Position numbers and translations under genes: made by a program. Under the pieces are notes generated by a model. That model searched no databases. It had not been told where the DNA came from and was given only the letters and a program-made list of their open reading frames with translations. Below are positions 32,649-40,737 of a stretch of DNA of 41,351 nucleotides, piece after piece; position 1 is the first letter of the stretch, and each line of letters starts with the position of its first letter. Source of the stretch: G963674685 sp964591275 (GTDB lineage Bacteria; Lernaellota; Lernaellaia; JACKCT01); contig CAZQAE010000044.1 of the NCBI GenBank assembly GCA_964591275.1, positions 1 through 41,351 on the forward strand, in the 5' to 3' direction.

Positions 32649-33092
32649 TTACTCAATTGTGTCGCTGAGTTTTTCTGCTTGCGCCTTGGCGAAGTCAAAG
32701 CTTTGTATTTGATGCCTTCGGTCGAAAGCACGTCTTTCGCCCAGATGACTTTCTTGATCGATCTTATGGTCCAACGATTCCACTTCTGAAATGATGGCAG
32801 CGATTCTCGGATCGCCAATCAGTTTTTTGAAGAATCTTTTGGACAATGGACTCTGTTGGCTCCAATACCCGATTAAAGATCGGCCTAGAGCAACTCCCAC
32901 ATTGTGATCCTCAATATGCATAAAACTTGTTGGCAAAGTTTTGTTTCGCTTCCCGAAAAGCATTTTCGTGGCAAGAGGAAGATTTGCGGCAGCGTGAATA
33001 AATGTCTCTAGCGCATCTTTCAGCTGTCCAAGCTCAAAATATGCAATTGAAGCCACGATGCTTTGTGCAGCGTCATCAGCGCAAAGCAGCAA
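32649..33092 (-). pseudogene. 5'-truncated unknown gene cut by repeat R2
   Basis: An open frame of ~147 codons with coding-like composition (SIVASIAYFELGQLKDALET) and no ATG before the repeat-derived sequence; the only available start is a TTG at 33092, and the frame closes at TGA 33141 within the repeat. The N-terminus was probably removed when the repeat inserted or recombined. The retained part is helical. No family recognised. Confidence 0.45.
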
Positions 33093-33216
33093 TAGCCCAT
33101 CGCCTGTTTCACAGGCTGATACGGAGATTATTATTTGGCCTCACAATTTGACGAAAATGAAAAATCCACTTTTGCGTCGCACATCCAGCTCAGCAGCCGC
33201 AATTTTGGCTGGCGTC
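33081..33216. repeat. Composite repeat R2 copy C plus recombinase fragment
   Basis: 33081-33120 matches the left end of the 298-bp element (30545-30584), 33099-33185 matches copy D at 30848-30934, and 33181-33216 matches 40419-40454 at 34 of 36 bases. The last part keeps the same frame, TSSSAAAILAG, as the recombinase remnant at 40419-40488. It is a junction of three repeat types. Confidence 0.65.
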
Positions 33217-33261
33217 TTCTGCTGTCAGCGTCGAAGGTCTTGATTTTCATAAATAAAAACG

Positions 33262-33296
33262 AAAGGCCGAGTCCCGTTCTAGGGTCGGCCTTTTCT
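33262..33296 (+). terminator. Intrinsic terminator-like hairpin
   Basis: AAAGGCCGA (33262-33270) and TCGGCCTTT (33285-33293) form a 9-bp stem, extended by CCC/GGG after a bulge, and TTTTC follows. The upstream A-run means it could also work on the minus strand. No complete gene ends at it. Confidence 0.55.
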
Positions 33297-33359
33297 CGTC
33301 AGAGCGAGGTTTGAGGAAATGAATTGGTGGGACAAACGTTACCGGTATCGAAATGCCGG
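33282..33359 (+). repeat. Dispersed repeat F/G, copy 2
   Basis: Matches 27341-27419; the shared part starts in the right arm of the terminator hairpin. The rest of the spacer to 33456 shows nothing else. Confidence 0.6.
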
Positions 33360-33456
33360 GGAATAGGGGGTCTGGTAAGTGATTGATATAATAGGCAATA
33401 TTGTTTTTCACAAGCGACATCTTGCAGACCCCGCCTATGCCTTCCTTGAACAAATC

Positions 33457-33744
33457 TCAAAGCAACCCTTCCACATCAATAACCTGAAGTATTTTTGCAA
33501 TGTTGCGGGCATCGTCGATACCTCTGTGGTGTGTACCATTTAAATCCAGATTCAAAATCGCCATAGCTTTTTTCATTCCACATTTTTGCACACTCATTCT
33601 TTGAGCAAATAACTTTTTCAGGTTTAGGTGCACGTCTGTTTGGAATTGAGAAAAACATTGACAGATAGAGCCGCGATCATCGTAATTGATGCCATGCTTG
33701 ACGCTGTGCAACCACAATCCGATTTTCACCTGGAGTACGACCAA
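33457..33744 (-). pseudogene. C-terminal fragment of a DEDDh 3'-5' exonuclease (ERI-1/KapD-like)
   Basis: The frame ends with GMKKAMAILNLDLNGTHHRG followed by IDDARNIAKIL, which is the ExoIII box (His-x4-Asp) of the ERI-1/KapD-like exonucleases, and HLNLKKLFAQR is the preceding conserved stretch. The ExoI (DxE) and ExoII motifs and most of the ~200-residue protein are missing: the frame runs into the start of the convergent metallophosphoesterase. It cannot be active. Confidence 0.7.
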
Positions 33745-34962
33745 CTACTGCTCGTTTTCAGCGATGTTGAGATGGGGGCGGGGGGGGATAAGGACGTTTT
33801 TCNNNNNNNNNNCCCCCCCGCCCCCAAGGACGTTTTCCCTCACAGCGAGTTTCTCAGCGAGCTTTTGCTTTCCTACTTCGATGGCTCGGCCGCAGAACGC
33901 TCCATCGATATAGTATTCAACGGCGACACCTTTGACCTGCTCAAGACCCCCTACATGGACGCGTATCCCCATCACATCACCAAAGATGTGGCCGTGGCGA
34001 AAATGGCCTCCGTGGCGACCACGCACCCGAAGTTCTTCGAGGCGCTGAGTCAGATTCTCGGGCACCCATCGGGGAACAGGCGAGTCCATTTCGTGGTGGG
34101 GAACCACGATGCCGAGATTCTATTTCCGGAGGTGCAAGGCTTTCTTCGCACTCTATGCGGAGGTTCGGAGGCGGCGTGCTTCCCTGGTTTCGAGTTGGTG
34201 ATCGGCCCCGTCTACTTTGAACATGGAAGCCAGTTGGACACGATGTTCCACATCGATCCGGAAAAGCCATTTATCGAGAAGGACGACAAAAAGTACCTGA
34301 ACCTCAGTTGGGCGACGATTGCTTTGCTTGACGTGATCATTCCCTATCAGGAAATATTCCACTTCCACGATCTTCTTCGGCCCCGCAACCTACTCATGGA
34401 AATGATTCCCCAGAGTCGAGAGGTCCTGATCGCCCTGGCGTGGAAGTACTGGACGAAAGATTTCTGGCATGATTTCATCAAGCTAAAGGATCCGATGCTC
34501 AAGATGAATTGGTCCATGGTTACAGAGATATTCAAGGACTTTGTCTCCGGGAACGCCGAAGCCGTCTTCAACAAGAAATGGCTGAACGAGAAAGTGGAAA
34601 AGACATCGCACGATATCTATGTGACCGGCCACCTGCACCAAGCAAGCACATTCCACCACGGAGTCAAGCGAGTCCTACAGGCCGGGGCGTTTCGCGACGA
34701 ATACTTTATCATGGACGAAGGTCGCAGCTTCCAGCCCGCGTTCAAGCCCTACTATGAAATCTATCTAAACGAAGGCCGCGTGGTGCGGATAGTGACGCGC
34801 GAAATCCTGGGGCCTCCGCGCCCGCCGGAGTGGTTTCCAGAGTCAATCTACGACGTGGTGCCAAAAATCGAGAAGGTCCTTGACCAACTTGGCGATCGGG
34901 CCAAGGACATGGAAAAGCAGAAAAGGCAAGAACGGAAAGAGACGAAGATGGAGGAAGACTAG
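33694..34962 (+). CDS. Calcineurin-like metallophosphoesterase (interrupted by scaffold join)
   Basis: Spans an N run, so the reading frame contains four undetermined codons plus duplicated sequence. The active-site motifs are recognisable: LLVFSDVEMGAGGD (the usual D-x-H-x-G motif, here D-x-E-x-G, at 33754-33789), FNGDTFDLL (GDxxD), VVGNHD (GNHD) and VTGHLHQAS (GHxH). The His to Glu change in the first motif is unusual. A C-terminal Lys/Glu-rich helix ends KQKRQERKETKMEED. The size and order resemble UDP-2,3-diacylglucosamine hydrolase-like or YkuE-like lipid/nucleotide phosphoesterases. The true start is unclear because no Shine-Dalgarno is seen before ATG 33694. It is followed by the cardiolipin synthase gene. 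Confidence 0.75.
   Translation: MLDAVQPQSDFHLEYDQLLLVFSDVEMGAGGDKDVFXXXXPPAPKDVFPHSEFLSELLLSYFDGSAAERSIDIVFNGDTFDLLKTPYMDAYPHHITKDVAVAKMASVATTHPKFFEALSQILGHPSGNRRVHFVVGNHDAEILFPEVQGFLRTLCGGSEAACFPGFELVIGPVYFEHGSQLDTMFHIDPEKPFIEKDDKKYLNLSWATIALLDVIIPYQEIFHFHDLLRPRNLLMEMIPQSREVLIALAWKYWTKDFWHDFIKLKDPMLKMNWSMVTEIFKDFVSGNAEAVFNKKWLNEKVEKTSHDIYVTGHLHQASTFHHGVKRVLQAGAFRDEYFIMDEGRSFQPAFKPYYEIYLNEGRVVRIVTREILGPPRPPEWFPESIYDVVPKIEKVLDQLGDRAKDMEKQKRQERKETKMEED
33803..33812. other. Assembly gap (10 N) between contigs
   Basis: Ten N flanked by mirrored homopolymer tracts: G5-C-G8 at 33774-33787 on the left and C7-G-C5 at 33813-33825 on the right. AAGGACGTTTT occurs on both sides (33790-33800 and 33826-33836). 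The join is probably artificial. Confidence 0.98.
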
Positions 34963-35160
34963 ATCAGCGCGAATGCCGTCGACCATTAAACCTTGGGAAA
35001 AAGAGACGACCGCGTTGAGGCGCCGGTCGCTCTGGGGCAGGTTCGGCTCACAGACCTGGCTGGTGAAAAAATCCAGACCATTCTCCTCCACGCACCGGGC
35101 GACGGCGCTCACATCGGCAAGGTCATATATGACAATCATCACTGGACGTTGGAGAGTCTT

Positions 35161-36588
35161 ATGTCGCACTGGCTGATCACGACGGTGGTTTTCGCGTTGG
35201 GAATCGTTCTTGTCCTGCTTCTCCTGTTTCGACTACTCAGCGAACATCGCTCCCCCTCAAGCACCATGGCCTGGGGTATTGCCATCGTGTTTCTGCCCTA
35301 TGTGAGCATCCCATTGTATTTGTTGTTCGGCAGCAGGCGAATCCGGAGTCTGAAAGGGAAAAAAGCCGGGCTATATGACATCACACAATCAAAGGAAAGA
35401 GCACTTAAGAAAACGATGCTCGACCCTATGGTTGAAAAGGTCGCCCTGGTGCTTCATGCCGGTGGCCAGCATCTGCCCACTTACGGCAATCGACTTGAGT
35501 TCATTGTTGACGGCGATAAGGCCATGCAGCGCCTGATAGAAATGATCGCCTCGGCGAAGAATTCCATATCTATATCCACATTCATTTTGGGTAGGGATCC
35601 GGTAGGCGCCGCCGTGGTTTCCGCATTGGCCGAGAAAGCGTCACAGGGAGTTGAAATCAAGCTCCTTATGGACGCCCTCGGATGCTTTTTCACTCGGTGG
35701 GGTTTTGTCGATCCTATCCGCCGGGCCGGAGGGAAAGTCGGGATTTTTCTCCCGATTCTCCCCATTCACCGCAAATGGTCCGCTCACTTGAGAAACCATC
35801 GAAAATTGGTACTCGTAGACCATTGCCGAGCCATCGTGGGAGGGATGAACCTGGCCAAGGAATATATGTGGCTAGATTCGTCCCAGCCACATTGGGCGGA
35901 TACATGCATGCTCATCGAGGGGCCGGCGGTAGCGGATCTAGATAATATCTTTTCCGCGGATTGGCAATTCGCGACCGGAGAAGAACCCGACAGCCGGATC
36001 TCAGTATGTCGAGAAAACCCAACACACGATCCAGTTGGCGACAACCTCGTGCAGGTCGCAGCCAGTGGCCCCGACACCGAGGTGCAGCCGGTGCTCGACG
36101 CCATGCTCTCGGCCATGCTGATGGCACAAAAGAGGGTCTGGATCGTCACCCCCTATTTCATTCCCGACGAGAGTTTGATGCAGATTCTGAAGCTGCTTAG
36201 CCGGATGGGGCGGGATGTCCGTATCATTGTGCCGGCTCGCTCCAACCATTTCGTTGCGGATTTGGTGCGCGGCACATTCTTTCGGGAAATGGCGAACATG
36301 AACATCCGTCTGTATGCCTATGAGCCGGGAATGCTGCATGCAAAGTTGATGGTTATTGACGATGATATCGCCTTTGTCGGATCGGCGAATCTGGATCTGC
36401 GTAGCATCTACCTCAATTTTGAAGTGGGCGTCCTGGTCTATTCACCTGATACTGTCCAGAAGATCGCCGACCAGATTTCCGAGTATATACGCCAGTCAAA
36501 ACTGCTGAGCTGGGAAGAAGACTTACGGAAGAATTGGGCGACTAAAACCGTGGAAGACGTGTGTCGCTTGTTCGCCCCGCTTTTGTGA
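35161..36588 (+). CDS. cls: Cardiolipin synthase (PLD family)
   Basis: A 475-residue protein from ATG 35161, which has GGAG 8 bases upstream; the longer frame from 34993 looks non-coding. Two N-terminal membrane helices (~5-25 and ~36-56) precede two phospholipase D domains. HKD motif 1 is NHRKLVLVDHCRAIVGGMN (His213, Lys215, Asp220) and motif 2 is LHAKLMVIDDDIAFVGSANL (His393, Lys395, Asp400). Both are complete, so the enzyme should condense two phosphatidylglycerols, or PG with PE, to cardiolipin in the inner membrane. It lies 198 bases after the phosphoesterase gene, in the same direction, both acting on phospholipid-type substrates. Confidence 0.93.
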   Translation: MSHWLITTVVFALGIVLVLLLLFRLLSEHRSPSSTMAWGIAIVFLPYVSIPLYLLFGSRRIRSLKGKKAGLYDITQSKERALKKTMLDPMVEKVALVLHAGGQHLPTYGNRLEFIVDGDKAMQRLIEMIASAKNSISISTFILGRDPVGAAVVSALAEKASQGVEIKLLMDALGCFFTRWGFVDPIRRAGGKVGIFLPILPIHRKWSAHLRNHRKLVLVDHCRAIVGGMNLAKEYMWLDSSQPHWADTCMLIEGPAVADLDNIFSADWQFATGEEPDSRISVCRENPTHDPVGDNLVQVAASGPDTEVQPVLDAMLSAMLMAQKRVWIVTPYFIPDESLMQILKLLSRMGRDVRIIVPARSNHFVADLVRGTFFREMANMNIRLYAYEPGMLHAKLMVIDDDIAFVGSANLDLRSIYLNFEVGVLVYSPDTVQKIADQISEYIRQSKLLSWEEDLRKNWATKTVEDVCRLFAPLL

Positions 36589-36781
36589 AAAGTTTTTTGG
36601 AATCCATCAACCGTACAAACACCGTATGTGGAAACCCTCGAACGCCGACCAGGGGTGATGGGGTTCAGGCTCAACCGCCACAAGCTTCACTTTTCAACCG
36701 GCGTTCACAGGCAATTGCCGATTCCTTGGTAATGATCAGGCGCATTGTAAGATATACCCTTGCAAAATCATGAAATCCATT

Positions 36782-37234
36782 TCAAGGAACGCGAATGACT
36801 TTGACTCCGCCTCTTTGGAGAATCTCTCTGGAAATGCCCTCCTTATCACATGATGGACTGCCGCCTTTGAGGTAGGCTCTTTCCGCGCTGATGATTTTTG
36901 CGATTTCAAGGGTCACTTTTCCACCTTTGATATGAAATTCCGTCATATCTTCGCCGGTTTCCGGAGCGTAAATCCGGTAACCTTCGTCGAGCACCTGCGC
37001 GCCGGTTCCGCCCTGCAAAGCTTCGCCGGTGCGCGGAGTGGGCATGTCGCCGAGTTGTTCCGGGCAGACCGGCACCAGCACATATTTCTGTTTCAGCTTC
37101 TCGATCAATTTTGTTCGAATTTTGGCTCTACGGCCATGCCAACGGCAGGGAATGCCCAGGAAACAGGCGCTGATCAGAACCGGTGGATGAAACTTGGGGA
37201 TTTGAGGTAAATCAAACAATCGTTCTTGTTTCAT
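36782..37234 (-). CDS. DUF523 / TudS-like Fe-S desulfidase
   Basis: A 150-residue protein. ISACFLGIPCRWHG (21-34), VPVCPEQLGDMPTPR (54-68) and GGSPSCDKEG (124-133) are the three conserved boxes of DUF523. In TudS-type thiouracil desulfidases the three Cys (here 24, 57 and 129) hold a [4Fe-4S] cluster, with a conserved Glu (59) and Ser nearby for catalysis. Its ATG overlaps the radical SAM gene's stop by four bases, so the two are co-translated. DUF523 domains are also seen next to photolyase genes, which fits the repair-like partner here. The physiological substrate is unknown. Confidence 0.85.
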   Translation of the reverse strand: MKQERLFDLPQIPKFHPPVLISACFLGIPCRWHGRRAKIRTKLIEKLKQKYVLVPVCPEQLGDMPTPRTGEALQGGTGAQVLDEGYRIYAPETGEDMTEFHIKGGKVTLEIAKIISAERAYLKGGSPSCDKEGISREILQRGGVKVIRVP

Positions 37235-38385
37235 AGTACGCAGTTACACTTTCCCATTTGATTTTCGATTCCGAGGTTTTTCCAGACTTCTTTTTCTTCC
37301 AGGCACAGGGCAATTTCAAGATCGGGGCGAGCCTGTTTGGCTGCATCGATCAGGTGGGAGTACATTTCCACTCGTGAGTCGATCTGATATCGTTGCCGCC
37401 CGTCGCAAACAGATCTGTTTGCGGCCATCGCTTTTGAGATCATGTTTTCTCGCCCGAGTTTTCTTTCCATCAGGGCGCTTGCGTTTTTATAACTACATAT
37501 TCCGCCGATGGTTAGCCTCTGCAGGGGCACATCTCGAAGCAGCTCGCGGATGAATTCGCTATACAAATCCAGCCAGCCATCGACTGGAATGACCGGCATG
37601 AGCACTGCACGAACAGGATACCCTTTGTTGGCGCAGGCTTTCATTGCCGCAATTCTCTTAGCAACAGAGGGAACATTGCTCTCGAATTTCGAAGCGATTT
37701 CATGCGGATTCAAACTCCAGGAAAGGATGGTATGTTTTTTGTGTTCAAGCTCCAGAAACCGATCCACTGAATCTGATTTAGTTAGAATTATCTGCCTTGC
37801 ATAAGGGTGCTTTGCAAAAAATGGGACCAAGACTGTGGAATAAGCCGTGAGCGGGTCGAGGGAAAGCCCATCCTGGAGTTTGCCAAGATAAAATGCTGTC
37901 GGTTTGCGTATTTTATTTGAATACCTATTGATACGTGAAATGATGTCCTCAATGTTGACGTAGATTTTCACGGTTGGAGAGAACCAAACGCCGGGAGTAC
38001 CGGCGAGGTAGCAATATTTGCAATCAAAAAAGCAAAACCCTGTTGTGGAAAAGTGCCAATAATTAGGACAAGTGTTTCCTTCCTCATGACTGAATCTGAC
38101 TGAATTGCCCAGTACACCGAAGACCAGGGTCCGCTTTCCTGCTTTGTGCCTGCCCAGAGGATCGCCCGGAGAGAGCTTGACTCTATTATGAGGTGTATCA
38201 AGCTGTTCAACCTTTTCTGAATCAGGATAAATGGCACAGATGTGATTAACGAACCTTTGTCTTTCAGGAGTGTCGAGGCTACCCTTTGTGAAAATGATTC
38301 TGTCGACATGGAAATGAACCGGAGGAACAACTGTATAATTCTGTGGTAAAGCACATGTTTCTTTTTCGAATGTAAATAAAGTCAC
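37231..38385 (-). CDS. SplB-like radical SAM protein
   Basis: A 384-residue protein starting with GTG 38385 (weak ribosome site). FCFFDCKYCYLAG (117-129) is the radical SAM C-x3-C-x2-C motif (Cys118, 122, 125) as in spore photoproduct lyases, and the whole fold around it (TPGVWFSPTVKIYVNIED, LGKLQDGLSLDPLT) matches the SPL family. The H-donor Cys that Bacillus SPL has about 44 residues after the third motif Cys has no counterpart here. C-terminal Cys residues (GKCNCVL) could bind metal or act catalytically. It likely repairs DNA/RNA or modifies a nucleotide, but spore photoproduct repair in particular is doubtful. Confidence 0.8.
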   Translation of the reverse strand: MTLFTFEKETCALPQNYTVVPPVHFHVDRIIFTKGSLDTPERQRFVNHICAIYPDSEKVEQLDTPHNRVKLSPGDPLGRHKAGKRTLVFGVLGNSVRFSHEEGNTCPNYWHFSTTGFCFFDCKYCYLAGTPGVWFSPTVKIYVNIEDIISRINRYSNKIRKPTAFYLGKLQDGLSLDPLTAYSTVLVPFFAKHPYARQIILTKSDSVDRFLELEHKKHTILSWSLNPHEIASKFESNVPSVAKRIAAMKACANKGYPVRAVLMPVIPVDGWLDLYSEFIRELLRDVPLQRLTIGGICSYKNASALMERKLGRENMISKAMAANRSVCDGRQRYQIDSRVEMYSHLIDAAKQARPDLEIALCLEEKEVWKNLGIENQMGKCNCVL

Positions 38386-38404
38386 GTTATTTTTCCATTC
38401 TGAA

Positions 38405-39634
38405 CTAAATAGGCCACTTGCTGCATACAGCTTTTTCCCCGGTCACTTTCTCCCACCGGCTGAGAATTACATCACAATATTCTGTTTTCCTTTCGAAAAC
38501 AATAGCGCGACGCTTTGACTTTTCAGCTGCAATAAGTGTTGTACCCGATCCTCCGAATGGTTCGAATACGATTGCGTCCTTTCCGGAATATGCCTGAATA
38601 CACCGATAGGGTAGTTCAACAGGGCAAACATCTGGATGGCCAAATCGCTTTTGACGATTGGGTACAGATGGAATCTCCCAAACATTAGTTTGAAAACTCA
38701 TCATGTAATTTTTACCCTCTTGAGTCATTTTTATCATTTTTCCCGGTTTTTGGAAAATTAGCAGCGACTCCCACTGGAATGTGGGGTAATAAATTTTATT
38801 TCGTGCAATGTGCGCATTCCTAAGTACGGAAAAATTTGCGCCACTTTTTACCCATGCGATGGTGTCTAAATATTGGAATCCGGCTTTTTCTAGCAGAATG
38901 GAATGGTGAGAAGTTAAATCAAGATGTTCTGTGCTTAAATTCCCAACATTCCACACAATAATCCCACCATCCCTCAATATTGTGAAACAATTTGAAATGA
39001 CCTGAAACATATCGTTCAAGTAGTCTTCGAATGTCTCCCAATGACTGTATTCCCTTAAGTTCAAATAGGGTGGGCCACTGAATACCATGTCTGTTTTAGC
39101 GGTTTCAAAATGAGAAGTAATCGCCGCCGAGTCCATCGAATCACCACAAACAAGCGTGTGATTTCCTAACCTCCAGTGGTCGTTAACATTTACTCTGTTT
39201 TCTAACTTAATTTCAGGAATTTTATTTTCGAGAGTTCCTTCTTCCGAATACAATTTACGGATATCTTCATCTGAAAACCCAATACAAGCCAGTTCGATCT
39301 GATCATTTTTTAATTCGTCCAAAATCGATCTCAATTCGGGTAAGTTCCAGTCCGCAATTTCGGCTGTTTTGTTATCAGCGATGGCAAACGCTTTTCGCAT
39401 TGATCCGGTCATTTCGATTTGCGTGACCGGCACTGTTAGCATCCCCAATTTTTGAGCAGCTTTCCAACGTGTATGTCCGGCGATGATGGTCATATTTTGA
39501 TCACAAAGAATTGGTACATTGAAACCGAAGGCGGAGATGCTCTTTGCGACTGCGTCCACAGCGTGGTCGTTGATCCGAGGATTTTTGTCCCACGGTTTGA
39601 GCTCATCAATTTTTTTCTCGACGATCTCCATCAT
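38405..39634 (-). CDS. ParB-domain DNA methyltransferase (beta class, N4/N6), altered motif IV
   Basis: A 409-residue protein. Residues ~5-75 are a ParB-like nuclease/Srx domain (DKNPRINDHAV, AGHTRWKAAQKLG); this domain often precedes phage-type methylases. The methyltransferase follows: VFSGPPYLNL (184-193) is motif IV and FEPFGGSGTTLIAAE (357-371) is motif I, in the order IV...I of class beta. Motif IV normally has D, N or S before PPY; here it is Gly, which should damage amino-group binding. GGAG lies 7 bases before the ATG. No restriction enzyme is adjacent, so it is an orphan or phage-related enzyme. Confidence 0.85.
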   Translation of the reverse strand: MMEIVEKKIDELKPWDKNPRINDHAVDAVAKSISAFGFNVPILCDQNMTIIAGHTRWKAAQKLGMLTVPVTQIEMTGSMRKAFAIADNKTAEIADWNLPELRSILDELKNDQIELACIGFSDEDIRKLYSEEGTLENKIPEIKLENRVNVNDHWRLGNHTLVCGDSMDSAAITSHFETAKTDMVFSGPPYLNLREYSHWETFEDYLNDMFQVISNCFTILRDGGIIVWNVGNLSTEHLDLTSHHSILLEKAGFQYLDTIAWVKSGANFSVLRNAHIARNKIYYPTFQWESLLIFQKPGKMIKMTQEGKNYMMSFQTNVWEIPSVPNRQKRFGHPDVCPVELPYRCIQAYSGKDAIVFEPFGGSGTTLIAAEKSKRRAIVFERKTEYCDVILSRWEKVTGEKAVCSKWPI

Positions 39635-39669
39635 GATGTTCTCCGTAATTTTCTTGAGATTGAATCTTA

Positions 39670-40041
39670 TTATTTCCGTGAATTTCTTCCCGATTTGGCT
39701 TTCGTCACGAGCTGGGCGACCTGTGTGTTCAGGAACTTGTGGACCAGATCATTCACCGTCCCGTCGGGATAGACGATGCCATTGGCAATGAGGCTCTGCG
39801 CGATCCGCTGGTTTTCGTGAGGCGAAAGTCCGGCGTGGATGTACCACTGCTTCGGGTCGAATGACATTGCGGCCCAGACCTCCTTCATGGACGCGAAGTC
39901 TTGCTTCGGATCCGGCCGCGTGATTTCCACGGTCTTCCAGGCCACAACGAGTTTCTGTGCTATCGAGTTGTCTGCGACCAGAAGGATTGTGTCTGGAGTT
40001 TCATTAGCTTTAGATTTTTCAATGATTTTTTCGATGGTCAT
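39670..40041 (-). CDS. Unknown small protein upstream of the methyltransferase
   Basis: A 123-residue, mixed-charge protein beginning MTIEKIIEKSKANETPDTIL. AGGAG lies 10 bases before ATG 40041 and a 35-base gap separates it from the methyltransferase, so it likely leads that operon. The middle (HAGLSPHENQRIAQSLIANG, then YPDGTVNDLVHKFL) is helical and could be a HTH; similar small proteins accompany phage terminase/methylase genes, but I recognise no family. It is followed upstream by a 260-base spacer (40042-40300) with no assignable gene. Confidence 0.6.
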   Translation of the reverse strand: MTIEKIIEKSKANETPDTILLVADNSIAQKLVVAWKTVEITRPDPKQDFASMKEVWAAMSFDPKQWYIHAGLSPHENQRIAQSLIANGIVYPDGTVNDLVHKFLNTQVAQLVTKAKSGRNSRK

Positions 40042-40300
40042 TCATACACTCTCCTGCAGGTTCTGTAGTTATACCTTTACACAAATCGCTAGTTGAAAGG
40101 GGGTTTGTGGTAAAAAAATAATCGGGAAGTTGAAAATTTACAGATAGTTAACGAGTATTGAAGGTGAAAAAATGAAGAGAAGGAGCCCTTTCTTTATTAG
40201 TTCGAATTGGTTGCAATCGGTAACATCGCAAGTATTTGTAATATATGAGGAAATTAAAATCATTGAGGAAACGAGAATCGAAGCATCGTCCACGAAATTA

Positions 40301-40425
40301 TCGCATTTCGAGTTTCTCGAATTCAATTCATTTCTCCACATCTCGTTCACGTTGGATTATAAAAATCTTTTGTTGAGAAAATGTCCAGAGCCATCGGTGA
40401 TGAGCGATACATTGGAAAACATCCA
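40301..40425 (+). repeat. Dispersed repeat R1, copy B
   Basis: Matches copy A at 30325-30452 from the very first base TCGCATTTCGAG. It is directly joined to the recombinase remnant that follows. Confidence 0.75.
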
Positions 40426-40728
40426 GTTCAGCAGCCGCAATTTTGGCCGGCGTCATCATCGTCGCCATCGCCCGCGCCCATATATTGGAGGGATCTGCTG
40501 GAATCCGGGGAAGTCAAAAACATCGCCGAGATCGCCCGGGCCAACAAGGTGGACGGTTCTTACGTGAGTCGCATCCTTGACCTCTCGCTGTTCGCACCCG
40601 ACATCATTGAGGCCATCCTGGACGGCAAGGAGCCATCGGGGTTGTTTCTGTCCAAGCTCACGCGCCGTGAACCCCCTGTGCTCTGGGAAGACCAGCGTAG
40701 GGGAGTTGGGTTTGCCAAGTTAGGATAA
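40419..40728 (+). pseudogene. Frameshifted C-terminal remnant of a large serine recombinase
   Basis: One frame reads TSSSAAAILAGVIIVAIARA and the next frame, one base on, continues WRDLLESGEVKNIAEIARAN, VDGSYVSRILDLSLFAPDII and EAILDGKEPSGL. Together they form the recombinase C-terminal module, in which 'LIKALARAHxWxxLLExGExxSIAEIA' precedes the 'SYVSRxLRLxxLAPDIxEAILDG' part. A one-base insertion near 40481-40487 breaks it, and the catalytic N-terminus is absent. Similar in sequence to the 25323-25532 remnant, so it marks the right side of the accessory region. Confidence 0.75.
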
Positions 40729-40737
40729 CGATACAAT

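Noticed and set aside
34993..35160. N-terminal extension of cardiolipin synthase
   Set aside because: The ATG at 35161 has a good GGAG and starts the expected membrane helices; the upstream part is not membrane-like.
40172..40567. 131-codon plus-strand frame
   Set aside because: It has a fair ribosome site, but its C-terminal half is out of frame over the recombinase remnant. It could be a repeat-derived frame only.
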